This document shows, piece by piece, positions 33,691-45,631 of a stretch of 64,000 nucleotides of DNA. Source of the stretch: Fragum whitleyi (lineage: Eukaryota > Mollusca > Bivalvia > Cardiida > Cardiidae); contig OX411549.1 of assembly GCA_948146395.1 (NCBI GenBank), positions 25,484,655 to 25,548,654 of the forward strand, given 5' to 3'. The notes beneath the pieces were generated by a model that was given only the letters and a program-made list of their open reading frames with translations, did no database searches and was not told the DNA's origin. The stretch's first letter is position 1, and every line of letters begins with the position of its first letter. The translations under genes were made by a program, and so were the position numbers.

Positions 33691-35445
33691 TGACATGGAT
33701 TTATAAGCATTTTATTTGTTCGTGGAAACAACAAGAACAACAACAACAAAAAAGGAAATTTACATTATATTTATAAGGGGGAATGGGTAAAAAAAGTAAA
33801 AATTCTTGTTGGACGAAATTAGCTATTTGTATTATCTATTTAGTGATTTCGCTATTTCCCGTTTCTGAATCCCGTGTCAGGACAGTCTTTTCTAAACAAC
33901 TTGAGCAGAGCTTGACCCAAGGAACATTCCTACAAAGATTCATCAAGAGTTGTGCTCCGCAATGTTAAAATGTTTAAGAAAATTGTAGACGACGAACGCC
34001 TTGACGTAACGACAAAAGTTGACGGTCACGACTGTAACAAATGACGTCCGTTTATAAATAACGTTTACTGGATGATTTTCAAGTAAAAGCGGCGAAAATA
34101 GTTTATATTCCGGCACTCTTTTATTAAACATACAATAACTTATAATCCACTCAATGTAAAGATGTTAGCATTTTATAGAAATAGGGATTGTACCAAATTC
34201 AATATACAATCAATTTGCGAGAGCAGTAGGACGAAAACAAATGAAAGCAAAATCCGAACCGAAGCGAAACTGTATCCGAATCTTATTAAAACCATAAAAA
34301 AAATCAAACCAAACAGCGATGAATAAACTAATTTAGGCCGATTTAGTGGAAATTAAACTTTTTATACAAGATTTTGTCTGGTTCTTTGAGCGAGATATGT
34401 TTTAGAAATACTTATAATATGACCTGACGTTCAAACGTCGAAAAAACGCGTCAGTGGGACAATTTTAAGACCAGCATTACGATTTATATTTCTTTTATTT
34501 GGAGAGATATTGATGAATGTTTTTATTTTTGCGGAAAATGTTCCAGATGTATTTTGAATATTAAGTTAAAGTTAGTTTTGTTGATGATAAGTATAAAAAG
34601 ATATGCAGGAAAAAGATAACGTATATATTCATGATTTTTTCGCGTAAAGTGGGACAATTTTAAGACTGAAAAAAACACAATAATAAACTCATTAGACCTA
34701 GCTAAAATTGGATAAAAATATAATTGCATAAATTTGGGTTCAGATGTATTTCAGATATCCTTTTATATTAATTTGTTCTAAAGAAAAACCGAATTAATGC
34801 GAGTTTGAAAAAAATGACTACTGAAAAAACGACGTTATTTTAGCAATCTGACGCTATTGACATTTTTCTTTCCTGGTTGCTATCTTTTGTTTAACCCATC
34901 ATACAGGCGTAAGACTAACATAATATCTCACGTGGCGTAATTCATGTAACATGGTAAATTTTCGTGCCTCTCACGCCATCATTCTTTATGATATTACAAT
35001 TATAGTGAAACGCTCTGGCGTTTTTTGTTACATCTGACGGCGTCATTTCTAGTGTATCTTATCGGTTTAATTGGCAATAACATTACTTTTCTAATGTATA
35101 AAGTAAATGTAAGACATATCAAAATAATCCACTTTCAAAGACCTTTTATTTGATGCCAAATTCATATGTGCAAATACTTATTAGTAGCGAATATAATGGT
35201 TTCATTTGTAAACGTATCGCCTACTTTGACATGACCGGCAACTTTTGCCGTTACGTCCTGGCATTTGACAATTACAATAGTCAAAATTAAGCACTTCTTG
35301 CTCAGGTGAGCTAAAAATGTCAGTGGCGGCGGTATCAAAGCTCAGCTAACATATCGTGTTGTAAATAGAAAGCGGTAAATTATCGAAGAAATCTCACCAA
35401 TGAAATTAGTCCACTCGATATTTATTGAAAAATAACTAAGTCTAA
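33691..35445. other. Stretch without a recognised gene
   Basis: A+T-rich. It includes an AAC run at 33727. The phrase GGGACAATTTTAAGAC occurs twice (34457, 34650). TTGCTCAGGTGAGCTAAAAA near 35300 looks like the end of a mollusc repeat, so 34.8-35.3 kb may be part of one. Confidence 0.35.
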
Positions 35446-35620
35446 GTTGTGTGCATGGATATTCCTGTATTCCGTTTCGTTGAGGGACGGTTGAATTTCC
35501 AAATGAAAGCATTTTTGAGCATGCAGCTATTTTGAAAGCTCCCATTTAAAGTAGTCCCGTAATAAATTTGTCTACTTATGGAGAACTCGTTGCATTTTTG
35601 CTTCAGAGTATCAAATGATC
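35446..35620 (+). repeat. Second copy of the 174-bp segment
   Basis: Partner of 29085-29258. It runs into an F2 element at the same point as the first copy, so the F2 was there before the segment was copied. Confidence 0.9.
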
Positions 35621-35856
35621 AAATGTGCGGGACATTTCCAACAATATGAAACATTCGTGAGGCGCAAACTTTGAGTAGCGTTGACAGCCACGTACTGTAA
35701 ATATAAATTTACCTGATGACCTACAGATACTTTAAGACCTTATCTATCTACTAAACGCATAGTGAAGACTCTAGTCAGACAGTGCGGATACACAGGCTGG
35801 TCAGAGTCTTTGCTTTAAGCACATTCGAAATTGATGAAAATCTCACGCACAGGCTC
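35616..35856 (+). mobile_element. F2 foldback, near full
   Basis: Left arm ATGTGCGGGACATTTCCAAC, right arm ending AATCTCACGCACAGGCTC. Inside, AGTCAGACAGTGCGGATACA and GGCTGGTCAGAGTCT form the inner palindrome. About 240 bp, like 55251-55487. Confidence 0.75.
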
Positions 35857-36876
35857 AAATTTTAAGAAAATAGGATTGTATGAGTTGAATTCATGGAAGT
35901 ATGAGACTCATACTTTAATAACACTAATGTATGAATCCGCTTCGCGTGTCGAACCATTTCTTAAATACTACCCCGTCACAAACTTTGTGAAATCAAGAGA
36001 GCAACTTGTTGTTAAACGAATATTTTATAGGATAATGAAGCGTGCTACTGATATAAAACACACACGTCAGGCTGTCTGCTCGTTAGAGATACCCTGTCTT
36101 TTAATAGGCACCTTGTGACAGAACAATCCTAATAAAACGGTATGAAAAGTTTGTAGTTTGCTACCTTTTCATTTGGAAGAATATTTCTTATATTTAAACA
36201 CCTACGTTAAGTAAACTTAAGAAGCATTGAAAATTTAATAAGGTGAGAAGGCAAGGATCGTTTGCTGTCCATATTCTATGTTAAAACGTTTCACAATAAC
36301 ATCTTAGTGAAAACTGAAAAGTTTACATGCATATATTTTTTCTTTTATAAATGTATCGTTATCTATTGTATATGTTACATTTGAAATCGGCGATTTAAGT
36401 ATATGATTTGTGAAAAATTCTTTACTAAAATTTCTATACCAGAGTCCCGAAACTTGTTCATACGAGATGAAATAGAACATGTATATAGTGTTAATTGATC
36501 AGCCCTTAGCAAATACATCGAATCTGGGTTCCTTTAGAACTAAAAAGGTATATTATCACACGAATTGATATTTAAACATATACCAGAAAGTACGACTAAC
36601 TTTGAGGAGCCAGCAGCCATTTTATTCACATAAACGTATTGATATGTTGGTGGTTTTCGACCAAACTCCATGACTAATCTACTTAACCTCTGGGGCTGGG
36701 TCGCAATTAGCTCTAACTCGTGTCGATGATAGGAACAAGACGTTAAACGCCCTGAAAAATACATTTGTCTAATGATGGGTTGTAATGATAAGCCACTGTT
36801 TGATTTCTATTGTTCTCGTAGAAAAACGACTATCCCTTTTTGACTGAAACATTACATGTATTAGTTTATTTTGATA
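35857..36876. other. Stretch without a supported gene
   Basis: A 95-codon plus-strand ORF (35831-36118) starts inside the F2 arm and ends at TGTGACAG. Its translation is not low complexity, but there is no acceptor, promoter or family match, so I leave it uncalled. The rest is A+T-rich. Confidence 0.35.
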
Positions 36877-37325
36877 CAGTTAATCAGTCAATGAAATAGA
36901 CAATCAGTCCGATCAAAACTATTCAAAATCACTCGCTTAGTGATCCAATCATTCATTCATTCCAAACACTCACTCGAATCACTCAAAACGCTCAAAAATT
37001 ATTAAAAACGCCCAAAATCGATCAAGATGATCACCGTTTGAAGCAAATACGAGTATATCATAATTGCTTAATTTTATTTGCTGTTATGTATTTTTAAGCG
37101 TCTGATTTATCGGTCAAGACACAAAATCAGAGCATGCGTAGATATATGAAAGGAATTTAAAAAAAAATCGCTCATTTCGCCCAATTGCACGAAATAAGCG
37201 ATTTTGTTTACCTCCCTTGGAAATCTTTCAAAACTCGATCATAAAATTTATTCAATTTCATTCTAAACGCATTCCAACATCATTCCAAAATCATTTATCT
37301 TGTCAATTTCAAAAGGATATTAAAT
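36877..37325 (-). mobile_element. M1, reverse copy
   Basis: CAGTTAATCAGTCAATG after TA, GATCAAAACTATTCAAAATC, then the hairpin AAATCGCTCATTTCGC/GAAATAAGCGATTTTG. The far end is decayed to TTTCAAAAGGATATTAAATG before TA. Confidence 0.85.
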
Positions 37326-37531
37326 GTAGCTCTCCGAGTCGTGAGAGTACAACACGAGAGAGCATTCATGCCAATTCCTTCTTACTTTGTAGGTGAAATC
37401 TGGATTTTCCAATTTATATTTGCTTCAAAACTTTTTAAGGTAAATCAGGCCGTATTTATGTCATTAGTTCATCCTTTTGTCGATATGTATGTTATTTCGA
37501 TTTTATCCCCTGATGGCGTTCTTGCCTTTAG

Positions 37532-37788
37532 AGCTGCTAGCGGAAGAAAATGACTTAGTCTTTTTCATCAATGCCATGGCTACCCAGTGTACCGGAAACA
37601 ACAATGAACAAAGTCTGGTTGGGATTCGTAACACGTTTGGGGATAAGAGGCGAACCTACCAACTTGAAAAAATGAAACGGATATTTCATTCTAAATTTAT
37701 TTTCAAAAGATATCCTTATAAGTCTGAAAATGTTGTTGAGAAATTAAAGAAAAAAATCAGTTCAGGCAAAAACCATCACCATGTTTAA
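37532..37788 (+). CDS. Possible last exon of an unknown gene
   Basis: An acceptor-like TTCTTGCCTTTAG precedes an open frame of 84 codons (two bases complete the first split codon), ending in TAA. AATAAA follows at 37936. The translation is balanced: an acidic start (LLAEENDLVFFINAM), a middle with CTGNNNEQSLVGIRNTFG, and a basic Lys/Arg/Tyr-rich tail (KRYPYKSENVVEKLKKK) ending in three His and Val. Codon use is mixed, unlike the A/T-only shadows around it. I recognise no domain. The same frame is open upstream to ATG at 37477, so a 103-codon single-exon reading is possible. The nearest element is M1 at 36877-37325. A chance ORF in A+T-rich DNA cannot be excluded. Confidence 0.35.
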
Positions 37789-38041
37789 GATCAGATAGCG
37801 AAGTGCACATGTGGACGCTGAACTGTACTAAATGGAGAAAATCAACGGTTCTAGAGACGTAAGATAATAAGCTTATATGCTCTATAAGACCTCAAATTGC
37901 ATCGTTACAAATTCTAGCCCACTTTAAAAATGATGAATAAATGCAATGTCAATATGTCAGGAAACCGTTTCGTCATAACTAGACAGAAATCGCTGTGACA
38001 TTTAATTTAAAAGACGAATGTGTTAAGATATAGTGGTATCA

Positions 38042-38168
38042 TTGCACTTCATTTTCTCAATAAAATTAAAATCTTTAAATACGACAGTTTCCTAAAAATA
38101 ATTCGTTGCACTTCATTTTCTCAATAAAATTAAAATCTTTATTTACGACAGTCTCTTAAAAATAATTC
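38042..38168 (+). repeat. 64-bp tandem repeat, two units
   Basis: Units of 64 and about 63 bp (TTGCACTTCATTTTCTCAAT, then AAATTAAAATCTTTA) end immediately before the TA of the M1 at 38174. Confidence 0.95.
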
Positions 38169-38173
38169 GTATA

Positions 38174-38605
38174 CAGTTATGGACATCGTGAAATTGACAA
38201 GATAAATGATTTTAGAATCATTTTGGAATGAAATTGAATGTGTGTGTGGAGCGACTCATAAGTGAATTTAAAGGGAGGTAATCCAATATCGTTAATTTGG
38301 TTCATCCTGAACAAAATTAGCGATGTGCATTACCTCCCATTAATAAAAAATGCACACACTTTCTCTAAATAGTCTCCTATCTCTTCAAGAACCTATCAAA
38401 CGCTTACAGTTTCAATTATGTCAGTGAAATCGTCTTTTATCTTGCCTTATGTATTTCGAATGACGTTGATGATACCGTCTTTTCCAGTGAGTTTGGAGCG
38501 TTTTTCAATAATTTGAGTGAGAGTTTGAATGAATGAATGGGGCGCTGAGCGAGAGATTTTGAATGGTTTAGATCGTCAGTATCAATTTTACGATGTTGTT
38601 AACTG
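38174..38605 (+). mobile_element. M1, full copy
   Basis: Left end CAGTTATGGACATCGTG, right end CGATGTTGTTAACTG, TA on both sides. The hairpin is good, with loop TTCATCCTGAA. Confidence 0.9.
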
Positions 38606-38696
38606 TATGGACGAAATATTGCACCAACTTATGAAACCTATGTGTATGATTATTAATTGATTTGTACGTTTTGGAACATGATCATTTCTGTACAGT

Positions 38697-38850
38697 GGGT
38701 AAGGTTGACAAGGTAATATTTTGAAATGATTTCGGAATGGAAATAAATGATTGAGATGAGCATGTTTTGGATGAAAATGATACAATATCACTGGTTCGGT
38801 TCACGTGAACGAGATGTGTGATATTCTATTATCTCCCTACAGGAAATACA
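38697..38850 (+). mobile_element. M1 remnant, left half
   Basis: GTTGACAAGGTAATATTTTG and GATTTCGGAATGGAAATAAATG follow the left arm. The hairpin is replaced by CGGTTCACGTGAACG with ATATCACT/TGTGATAT arms. Confidence 0.6.
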
Positions 38851-39545
38851 TGCGTTTTTTCCTTCAAAAGATCTGCGTGCCTTCTCGGAGAATAAGTCCA
38901 ACTGCCGGAGATCGAACCTATGGTACACTATTATTGAAGATTGGGAGTCTAATTCACTTCCAACGGAAAAATGTTAGTGTTGGCTTCTTTGCTCTACCGA
39001 GGTTAAAGTGCCCAATACAGGCTATGTTTATCCCTCACAGTCCTTCCATCGTCTGTCAGTGAAAAATGTCCCCTAATCCACTTAGACGATCATACTGAAA
39101 CTTACCAAGGATGTTGCTTGTGTGACTCCACCAAAATTGTTGAAATATTTAATTCAATCAAAGGCATTGGTTGTCATGGTAACGGATAGGCCGAAAATTG
39201 GTGAAATCATAGAAAAAAAATCTCATGAAGCACTGAGTAAATTAATCTGAAATCGGTCAGGAAGTTGTTTACAGAGCTTAATTCCGTAAAGGTGGCTGAC
39301 TTTCGTGGTAAAGGAAAATACCAAAATTTTGACGTCAATTTTTGATAAATATTCCCTTAAAAATTTATAATTCTGCCGTTGAACTTATATGCATACAAAA
39401 ATGTTGAACCCTTTCAACAAGCACTTTTTCGTGACCAGCTTTTACGCTAGCAGTTGAGTTTGATAACTTGGATATCTCAACAAGCTGGGTTTGTTACGTT
39501 CTACTGTGCCATTGACATTTACAAGCGGTTAAGCATTCTTCAATA
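38851..39545. other. Stretch without a recognised gene
   Basis: An 85-codon ORF (38805-39062) begins in M1-like sequence and is not called. GCCGGAGATCGAACCTATGG at 38900 is faintly tRNA-like. Confidence 0.35.
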
Positions 39546-39547
39546 GA

Positions 39548-39778
39548 ACCAGGGGCCCGTTTTACGTCTTACAAAAAAATTGATCGAAAGTCAAAATCAC
39601 AAATCGCAACAGGTGTTTTCATTCATTGTAAGATTCTGCCTCGCAATATCTCATTGGAATCGTCTTTAGGAGACGATTCCAATGAGATAATGCATGACAG
39701 AATTCAATATTTAGTAACTACTGAAGAAGCAACTTTAATTTTTGACTCACACAAAAAAATGATCGTAAGCTGTTTTGC
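39548..39778. mobile_element. Probable MITE with perfect central hairpin
   Basis: Starts near GGGGCCCGTTTTACGTCTTAC and ends near GATCGTAAGCTGTTTTGC; the ends are only loosely inverted (CTTAC and GTCAAAA words). The centre (39648-39688) is a perfect 18-bp stem, ATCTCATTGGAATCGTCT, with a loop of about 4 bases. Boundaries are uncertain. Confidence 0.55.
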
Positions 39779-41107
39779 ATCTGCTGTGGTCAACGTCGAT
39801 CACAGATGATTCCGACGGGTCGAACATATGACCTTGAGATCATCAGTCACATATTTGAACCATCAACAAGAATTTCTGTCGATAATAAGCGCATGTCTAA
39901 TTATGTGCGGTTTCTCGTGAAGATTGCGGAATCATAAGTTAAAATCGTCGCTCGCAACAGGATTGCAATGTTAGAATAATTTTCAAATACGATCTCTTTT
40001 GATCATTTGATAGAATAGCTTAAGGATTATTTCGGAATTGAAGAAACACAGATACCCATTTGAAAACGCATCATTTACGTATTAGAGGTTGTTGACAAAA
40101 ATATTTGTTTACTCTCAAGATTCAAGTGGCAATAGTTTGAAATACATCCGCCTTCAAGTGTGTGCATCACGCCACAGAGAAATTGAATCTCACCGTTTAT
40201 TAAGGTAGTACGTTTATCATGAAAAACCTTTGAAGTCGACCCAACATCGGAATTTTTTTGGTACTTATCAAATTCGGTTTCGCAATGCATCTCGGTTTTT
40301 TAACGTCGTCTCGCAATGCTCTACTGACGGGCTTTTATTAGAGACTATGCTACATATCGATGGATGGCTCAGTGCAGAAACATAAAGGCATTTACAACTG
40401 TTATGCCCTGAGCCATCGATATTTGTAAAGACGGTGTAAAGACGGTGAAAAAATATTCAAAAATGCATTGACCGCCTAGCTAAAGTAAATACAGTCAAGA
40501 TTATGGTATTGAATTCAAAATACATGTATGTAGAAGAGATACCATCACCCATTTCAGTGCTTATCTAAAACCGCCTAAGTAAGAGCAGTTCGACCTTCCT
40601 TGAGAGATTTCACACTTTCAAAAAGACTCCTTTTCGCTTAAAGGAGTTCATGCATCTAAATATCCCTTGTAATCACACACTTGAAAGCATGAGTGCTTCT
40701 CGCAAATGACGGCATAAAACATGATAGGGCGATGACGTCTAATTAACTATTACAGATGTTTTAACGTCGCAGATTAAGTTTAAGCACTTGCTAAATTAAC
40801 CACATACTTTCTTTCTCATGAACTTTAATAACGGTGAATGAACCTTTCTAGAAGAACGAAAAAGCCTAAAACCACCATCGCTTATTAGCGTAAGAAAATC
40901 ATTTTATTCAGGAAATAAACCTCAGTAAGATTACTTAACAAAGGTGCTAGACTTAAATTGAACCCAGCACAAAATTGCTTGGTAAAAAAACACAAATATC
41001 AGTAAATATGCGATTGGTCAGATTACTAGGAAGATTCTGTGAGTATTTGGTTCAAATGTGTCCAAAACTATTTAAGGAAATGCGTTCACAAGGTTTGGAT
41101 GTACAGA
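39779..41107. other. Stretch with a small palindrome, no gene
   Basis: At 40353-40424 ATATCGATGGATGGCTCAG faces CTGAGCCATCGATAT across about 35 bases. A direct repeat TAAAGACGGTG follows (40426-40448). No supported ORF. Confidence 0.45.
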
Positions 41108-41170
41108 TTGTCCCATCATGGAATTGACGCTCATTGCCATCAAAACCATTGTAAATAGCCAGCCACTCTG
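41108..41170 (-). mobile_element. M1 remnant, one end
   Basis: TCATGGAATTGACGCTCATTG and CATCAAAACCATTGTAAATAG follow a reverse M1 start. The 60-codon ORF here is repeat-derived. Confidence 0.5.
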
Positions 41171-41905
41171 CCCATCATTTACTAATAGCCTACTTCAATT
41201 TCGGAAGCCAGGAGTTTCTGTTAAAAGTTCTTATAAACCCCAATTGAAATCAAATCAATACTCTGTGCCTTCAATCAATCGGATCAACTCGATCGACTAA
41301 ATGCCCGATCAAATCTGACCAATCAACGCAATCATCTCGAACTCAATCGTTTCCAGATCCGAGTGTGGTAGAGTACCAGTTCGAGTTGATCGGGATGAGT
41401 TCGGGAATCACTCAAGAATACGTCGAGGATGATCGAGTACCATAACATCACTGAAGCTATTTATAGATTTGTGCTTTAATATAAGCCCTTGACGGTTTGA
41501 CGCCTTACAGATAAAAGAAACGGTGGTGTTATTTCCTTCCAAATGTAACGTTATTGGGACGTTTATCCGACAGATCACCGAATGTTATTCGCTGTGTGTG
41601 ACCATCAAATATTCTGTATAGTATAGTTTTTTTTAATACATTTCTAAAGGAAAACTACATGTTTCTGGATAAAGTTTCTGTACTTTAAAATAACGTATCT
41701 TATTTTAACTACAAAATAGTACAAGTAATTTGATAGCAAAAGTAATTTGATGAGAGGCTGATTTATTTAATATCTCTATTTGTAATGCTTAAATAGAATA
41801 AAACATATATTTATGATAGGACGCTTTCATTTTCGTCACTTGCATTTGAAATATAAGGCCAAACAACATGCTCTTGAAGAGTTAACATAACTTCTTGTGT
41901 TCTAT
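41171..41905. other. Stretch without a recognised gene
   Basis: 41280-41450 is rich in GATCGA and TCGAGT words in both orientations (for example ACTCGATCGACT and GAGTTGATCGGGATGAG), a loose palindromic patch. The rest is A+T-rich. Confidence 0.4.
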
Positions 41906-41907
41906 TA

Positions 41908-42345
41908 CAGTTAATCACATCGTGAAATTGACATTTAACTCAATCAAAACCATTCTAAATCGCTCACTCAGCGCTCCATTCATTCATTCCAGACATTCAC
42001 TCAAACAACTCAAAAACGATCCAAAGTCACTGAAAAACATATAACAACAACTTTGTTCAAAATAAAAACAGCTTGGAAAAAATCGGAATTTCACTTATTT
42101 AATTGAAATTGTAAGCGTCCCATGGGTTCTCGAAGAAATAGGGAACTATCTATAGACCTTGTATGCATAATTTTATTAAAGGTGGGTAATCAATATTGCT
42201 AATTTTGTTCATCCTGAACAAAATTTGCAATACTGGATTACCTCCCATTAAATTCACTCAAAAGTCGCTCCAAACATTTATTCAACTTCATTCCTTAAAC
42301 ATTCCATAATCATTCACCTTTTCAATTTCACGATGTTGTTTACTG
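41908..42345 (-). mobile_element. M1, reverse full copy
   Basis: CAGTTAATCACATCGTG to CACGATGTTGTTTACTG, TA on both sides. The hairpin is of the TATTGC/GCAATA type with loop TTCATCCTGAA. Close relative of 15478-15903. Confidence 0.92.
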
Positions 42346-43050
42346 TAACAAAGATTCATCTTTAGAATTACTGGTTGACGTGGCAGTATTTAATTTAACT
42401 CAAATTATGTTGGTCGCTCATTTTTTGACAGTTTCTAGAAGACCTATTAAACGTGCAATGCCAGAAACGCGGTCGAGCACATATGCCATAGATTCATTAT
42501 TATATATCCAAATTTGTTATATAATTATAATGTAAGAGAATGTATCCATGCTTATGCAAAACACTATCATGCAGTAGTCATTGACTGTATAATTTTGGTG
42601 CCTCTTAGTTTGTTAAAATTTTTCATTCATTGTGTAGTTTTTTCTGAAACATTTTTCTTAAATTTGCTATTAGAATGGACACAATCTTATTGATTTTATG
42701 AGAGTTACAGTGATTTAACCATTCAGAATTCATCATTTTTCAAAAAACACCTTTAACTGTGTATTTTGATACCGCATATATTAATATCCATAGACTTTCT
42801 TTTGTTGACCTTATTTACAAATATATAGATCTAAAAAAGAGAATGACACTTTAAACTTATGAAAAAAAGGAAATTGTAACGGTTTAAATTTAAATAAACA
42901 ACACATTCTAATGAAATAGCCTGGATTTTTTACGATAGCTATATGTATTATCCCTATCATCCGAAAAGAAAATCACCAGCAAATTCCTATTAAGCCCGAT
43001 TGAAATTCATAAGAATAAACTGAATCTATTATTTGTTGCATTTTTTCCAG
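42346..43050. other. A+T-rich stretch upstream of the 43051 exon candidate
   Basis: Poly-T/poly-A rich and non-coding; it could be an intron if the next feature is real. Confidence 0.35.
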
Positions 43051-43215
43051 AAATCAAACCCATTTTTACCAACCAATTGCATGGTAGGCGTAACGCCCGT
43101 GTTCCTCCGAGTACCTGCCGCACGAACTCACCCGATACTGTATTCAGGGGCTCGGATGAAAACAGACGAATTAGTCTTGGAAGATGGTGCAGCGACCAAT
43201 AATGTATTATTATAG
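43051..43215 (+). CDS. Possible last exon with poly(A) signal
   Basis: A strong acceptor (TTGCATTTTTTCCAG) precedes 54 open codons and TAG. AATAAA is at 43259-43264 and a GT/T-rich stretch follows about 25 bases later, as expected for 3' end formation. The exon is clearly richer in G+C than both sides, and its translation (VGVTPVFLRVPAARTHP; LVLEDGAATNNVLL) is balanced. No family recognised. Upstream exons are not identifiable in this window. The alternative is a chance ORF or part of an undetected repeat. Confidence 0.4.
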   Translation, partial: KSNPFLPTNCMVGVTPVFLRVPAARTHPILYSGARMKTDELVLEDGAATNNVLL

Positions 43216-43542
43216 TATTTCATATTGACCTTATTGAATACATGTTATACCTTGGTGAAATAAAAGATTTGTTCATTTCTGTTCAATTGGTGTTTTGTTT
43301 TTTTATTTATTAAAATCTACGTGTCAAAAAAAAAGAGAGAAACTCTGAATGTTTCTTATTACTTGTCCGATTTTCATCATTTAAAGATCGATGTAAAGAT
43401 AAAAAAAGAAGAAATAAATAAAATAATCGGGTAGTCATGTACAGTTGCACAAGCCGAAGCGATAAAACTGCAACAAACCAAATGAAAAAAAAAAAAAAAA
43501 AAAAAACAATGAGGACTTCGTTAGATATATAATGTTTGTTTG

Positions 43543-43786
43543 TTTGTTTGTTTGAATGGGTTTTACGCCGCTTTCAACAATTTCGCAGTTATATCGCGGC
43601 GGCCGGAGCACCTAACCATGGATTCCTGGTATTTCTTTCACCTGTACTACCATTACACCCCGTCCTAGCCTCCGACTGCTATCTCACATAGGTTTACGAT
43701 TATCTACCCATTGGTGAGAGACAAACGTTGGAAAGGATATATGCCGCCACCATGGATCGAACCAACGACTTTCAGATTGGATTGAT
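43543..43786 (-). mobile_element. SINE, head-truncated copy
   Basis: Minus-strand copy joined to the next one. GGTTTTACGCCGCTTTCAAC marks the 3' side and TGGATCGAACCAACGAC the B box. The A-box half of the head is missing. The TTTG run at 43536 is its simple-repeat tail. Confidence 0.82.
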
Positions 43787-44056
43787 TGATTGAATGGGGT
43801 TTTACGCCGCTTTCAACATTATTTCAGTTATATCGCGGCGGCCGGAGCACCTAACAATGGATTCCTGGTATTTCTCACGCCAGTACTACCATTACATCCT
43901 TTCCTAGCCTCCGACTGCTATTTCACATAGGTTTACGATTATCTACCCATTGGTGAAAGACAAACGTCGGAAAGGATATTTGCCGCCACCGGGGATCGAA
44001 CCCACGACTTTCAGATTGGAAGTCCTATGCCTAACAAACTGCGCTATGGTGGCAGC
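43787..44056 (-). mobile_element. SINE, full copy with tRNA-like head
   Basis: On the minus strand the 5' end is GCTGCCACCATAGCGCAG (A box), then GTCGTGGGTTCGATCCCCG (B box), a body of about 200 bp containing CCGCCGCGATATAACTG, and an AATC-type tail (43787-43800). It is nearly identical to the copy just beside it. Confidence 0.88.
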
Positions 44057-44296
44057 TTAGATATATAATGTATGTGCGGGCGAAGAGAATCCTATCCCAT
44101 GAAATCGAGGAAAACGTTCGAGAAGCGAGTGAAAAAAATAAAATAAGGGTAATATTACAATATTTTGAAAAAACTGCACAAAGCAGCGTCCTTTGTAACA
44201 TTTGCCAAAACTGTATATATCTTCGCTTCTAAAGTTTTTGAAGAAAACATTTGCTTGCATCATGTATTGTTTTGAGAAAAAACTCTTCTTTGTTAA

Positions 44297-44354
44297 AACA
44301 TTGTTGAAAGAAGAAATTGCTTATAATAAACAATTTCTTCTTTTCCACAATGTT
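44297..44354. repeat. Hairpin, AACATTGTTG...AGAAATTG stem
   Basis: 23-nt arms with two imperfections and an 11-base A/T loop. A related single arm (CAAATTCTTCTTTTCCCACA) is at 49816. Confidence 0.8.
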
Positions 44355-44467
44355 CTCCCATTATGAAAATTTGGACTCCTTATTTTGAGCTTGGACTCCT
44401 TGATTTCACGTGTTTGGAGTCCAATTGACTCCTTAATTTCAGGAGTTAGTATTGACCCCTAAAAGTG

Positions 44468-44674
44468 GCGTTCCTAGTCAGACTGCGCGAACTGCACAGA
44501 CTGTTTAGGGTCGAAACTTTTCGCACTTTACTAATTTTCCGAATCTAGGATGATCATATTTTTCTGTGTAGGAATTTTTTGAAATCTAACATCAGAGTGA
44601 CCATAACCAATCCCCCCTTCAAATATTTATTCACGGAGTTCCCAGACTGTCCTTTTTACATGTCGAGTCTAATA
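44468..44674 (+). mobile_element. M3, left end missing
   Basis: CTAGTCAGACTGCGCGAACT, GTCGAAACTTTTCGCACTTT, then GAGTTCCCAGACTGTCC. The left arm is gone. The 99-codon ORF (44579-44878) overlaps its right arm and is not called. Confidence 0.7.
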
Positions 44675-44951
44675 CTCTTCGATCATCGTGACAACGGTGC
44701 ACCAGTATTTTCTACAGTTTTTTATGCGTCTGTTTGCACATTCCCATCAGTATTTAGAACACATTCATTTATTGTCATGACAAGTAATATGTCTACTCTC
44801 TATCTGTTACGTTTATTTATTGTCTTTCAGACACTGTTAACTCTTTGCAAGACGGCAAAATCCAAGGCGTTCGACTAAAGATAAATATATGGTGTACCGT
44901 TTGGATAGAAAGTCTAAAAAAGACGTGCAGCCTTATTGGCGCACCCTTAAT

Positions 44952-45030
44952 GTTTTTAGGCTGCATCCGTACAAATAAGCACCGGTGCGGCTTCATCCGT
45001 AAAAATTAGTACGGGTGCACATCCAAAAAC
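44952..45030. repeat. Imperfect palindrome centred on CACCGGTG
   Basis: GTTTTTAGGCTGCATCCGTA faces ACGGGTGCACATCCAAAAAC, with inner ATAAGCACC/GGTGCGGC. The word GGTGCA or GCACCC recurs to 45190. Possibly a small foldback element. Confidence 0.6.
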
Positions 45031-45195
45031 TTGACATGATCCTCTATTTCATTGGTAAATATTATTTCATTGAAAATTTACGCGTTCACCTCGTTTGTAC
45101 ATAGTTGTATAGATTTAAGGGCGAATCCCTAAATTGTTGGCACCGAACCGCATGTTTGGGGTGCATACCTGTATATGAATTTAGGAGTGCACTTA

Positions 45196-45631
45196 CAGTT
45201 AAGAACATCGTGAAATTGACAAATTGAACGATTTTGAATGATTTTGGAACAAAATTGAATTAGTGAGTGGAGCGAGTATTGAGTGAAATTAAAGGGAGGT
45301 AATCCATTTATCGATAATTTTGTTCAGTATGAACAAAATTAGTGATATTTCTTACCTCCCTTTGATAAATTATGCATTAAGGTTCTGTAAAATGCTTCCT
45401 ATCTCTTCAAGAACTAATCAGACGCTTATATTTTCAATTATATCATTGTCATTGCGATTTTTTTTAAGTTATATTTTTTTGCATGCAGTTGTTGATCTCA
45501 TCCCTTTTAGTGATTTTGGAGCGTTATTGAATGGTTTGAGTGGGTGTTTGGAATGAATGAATGGAGCGCTGAGTGAGCGAATTAGAATGGTTTGATTTAG
45601 ATGAATGTCCATTTCACGATGTTACAAACTG
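45196..45631 (+). mobile_element. M1, full copy
   Basis: CAGTTAAGAACATCGTG to CGATGTTACAAACTG, TA on both sides. The hairpin is intact. The 78-codon ORF starting in the hairpin is a shadow. Confidence 0.92.

Noticed and set aside
43990..44056. tRNA gene
   Set aside because: A and B boxes are present, but the sequence continues into a SINE body with a simple-repeat tail and no full cloverleaf is visible.
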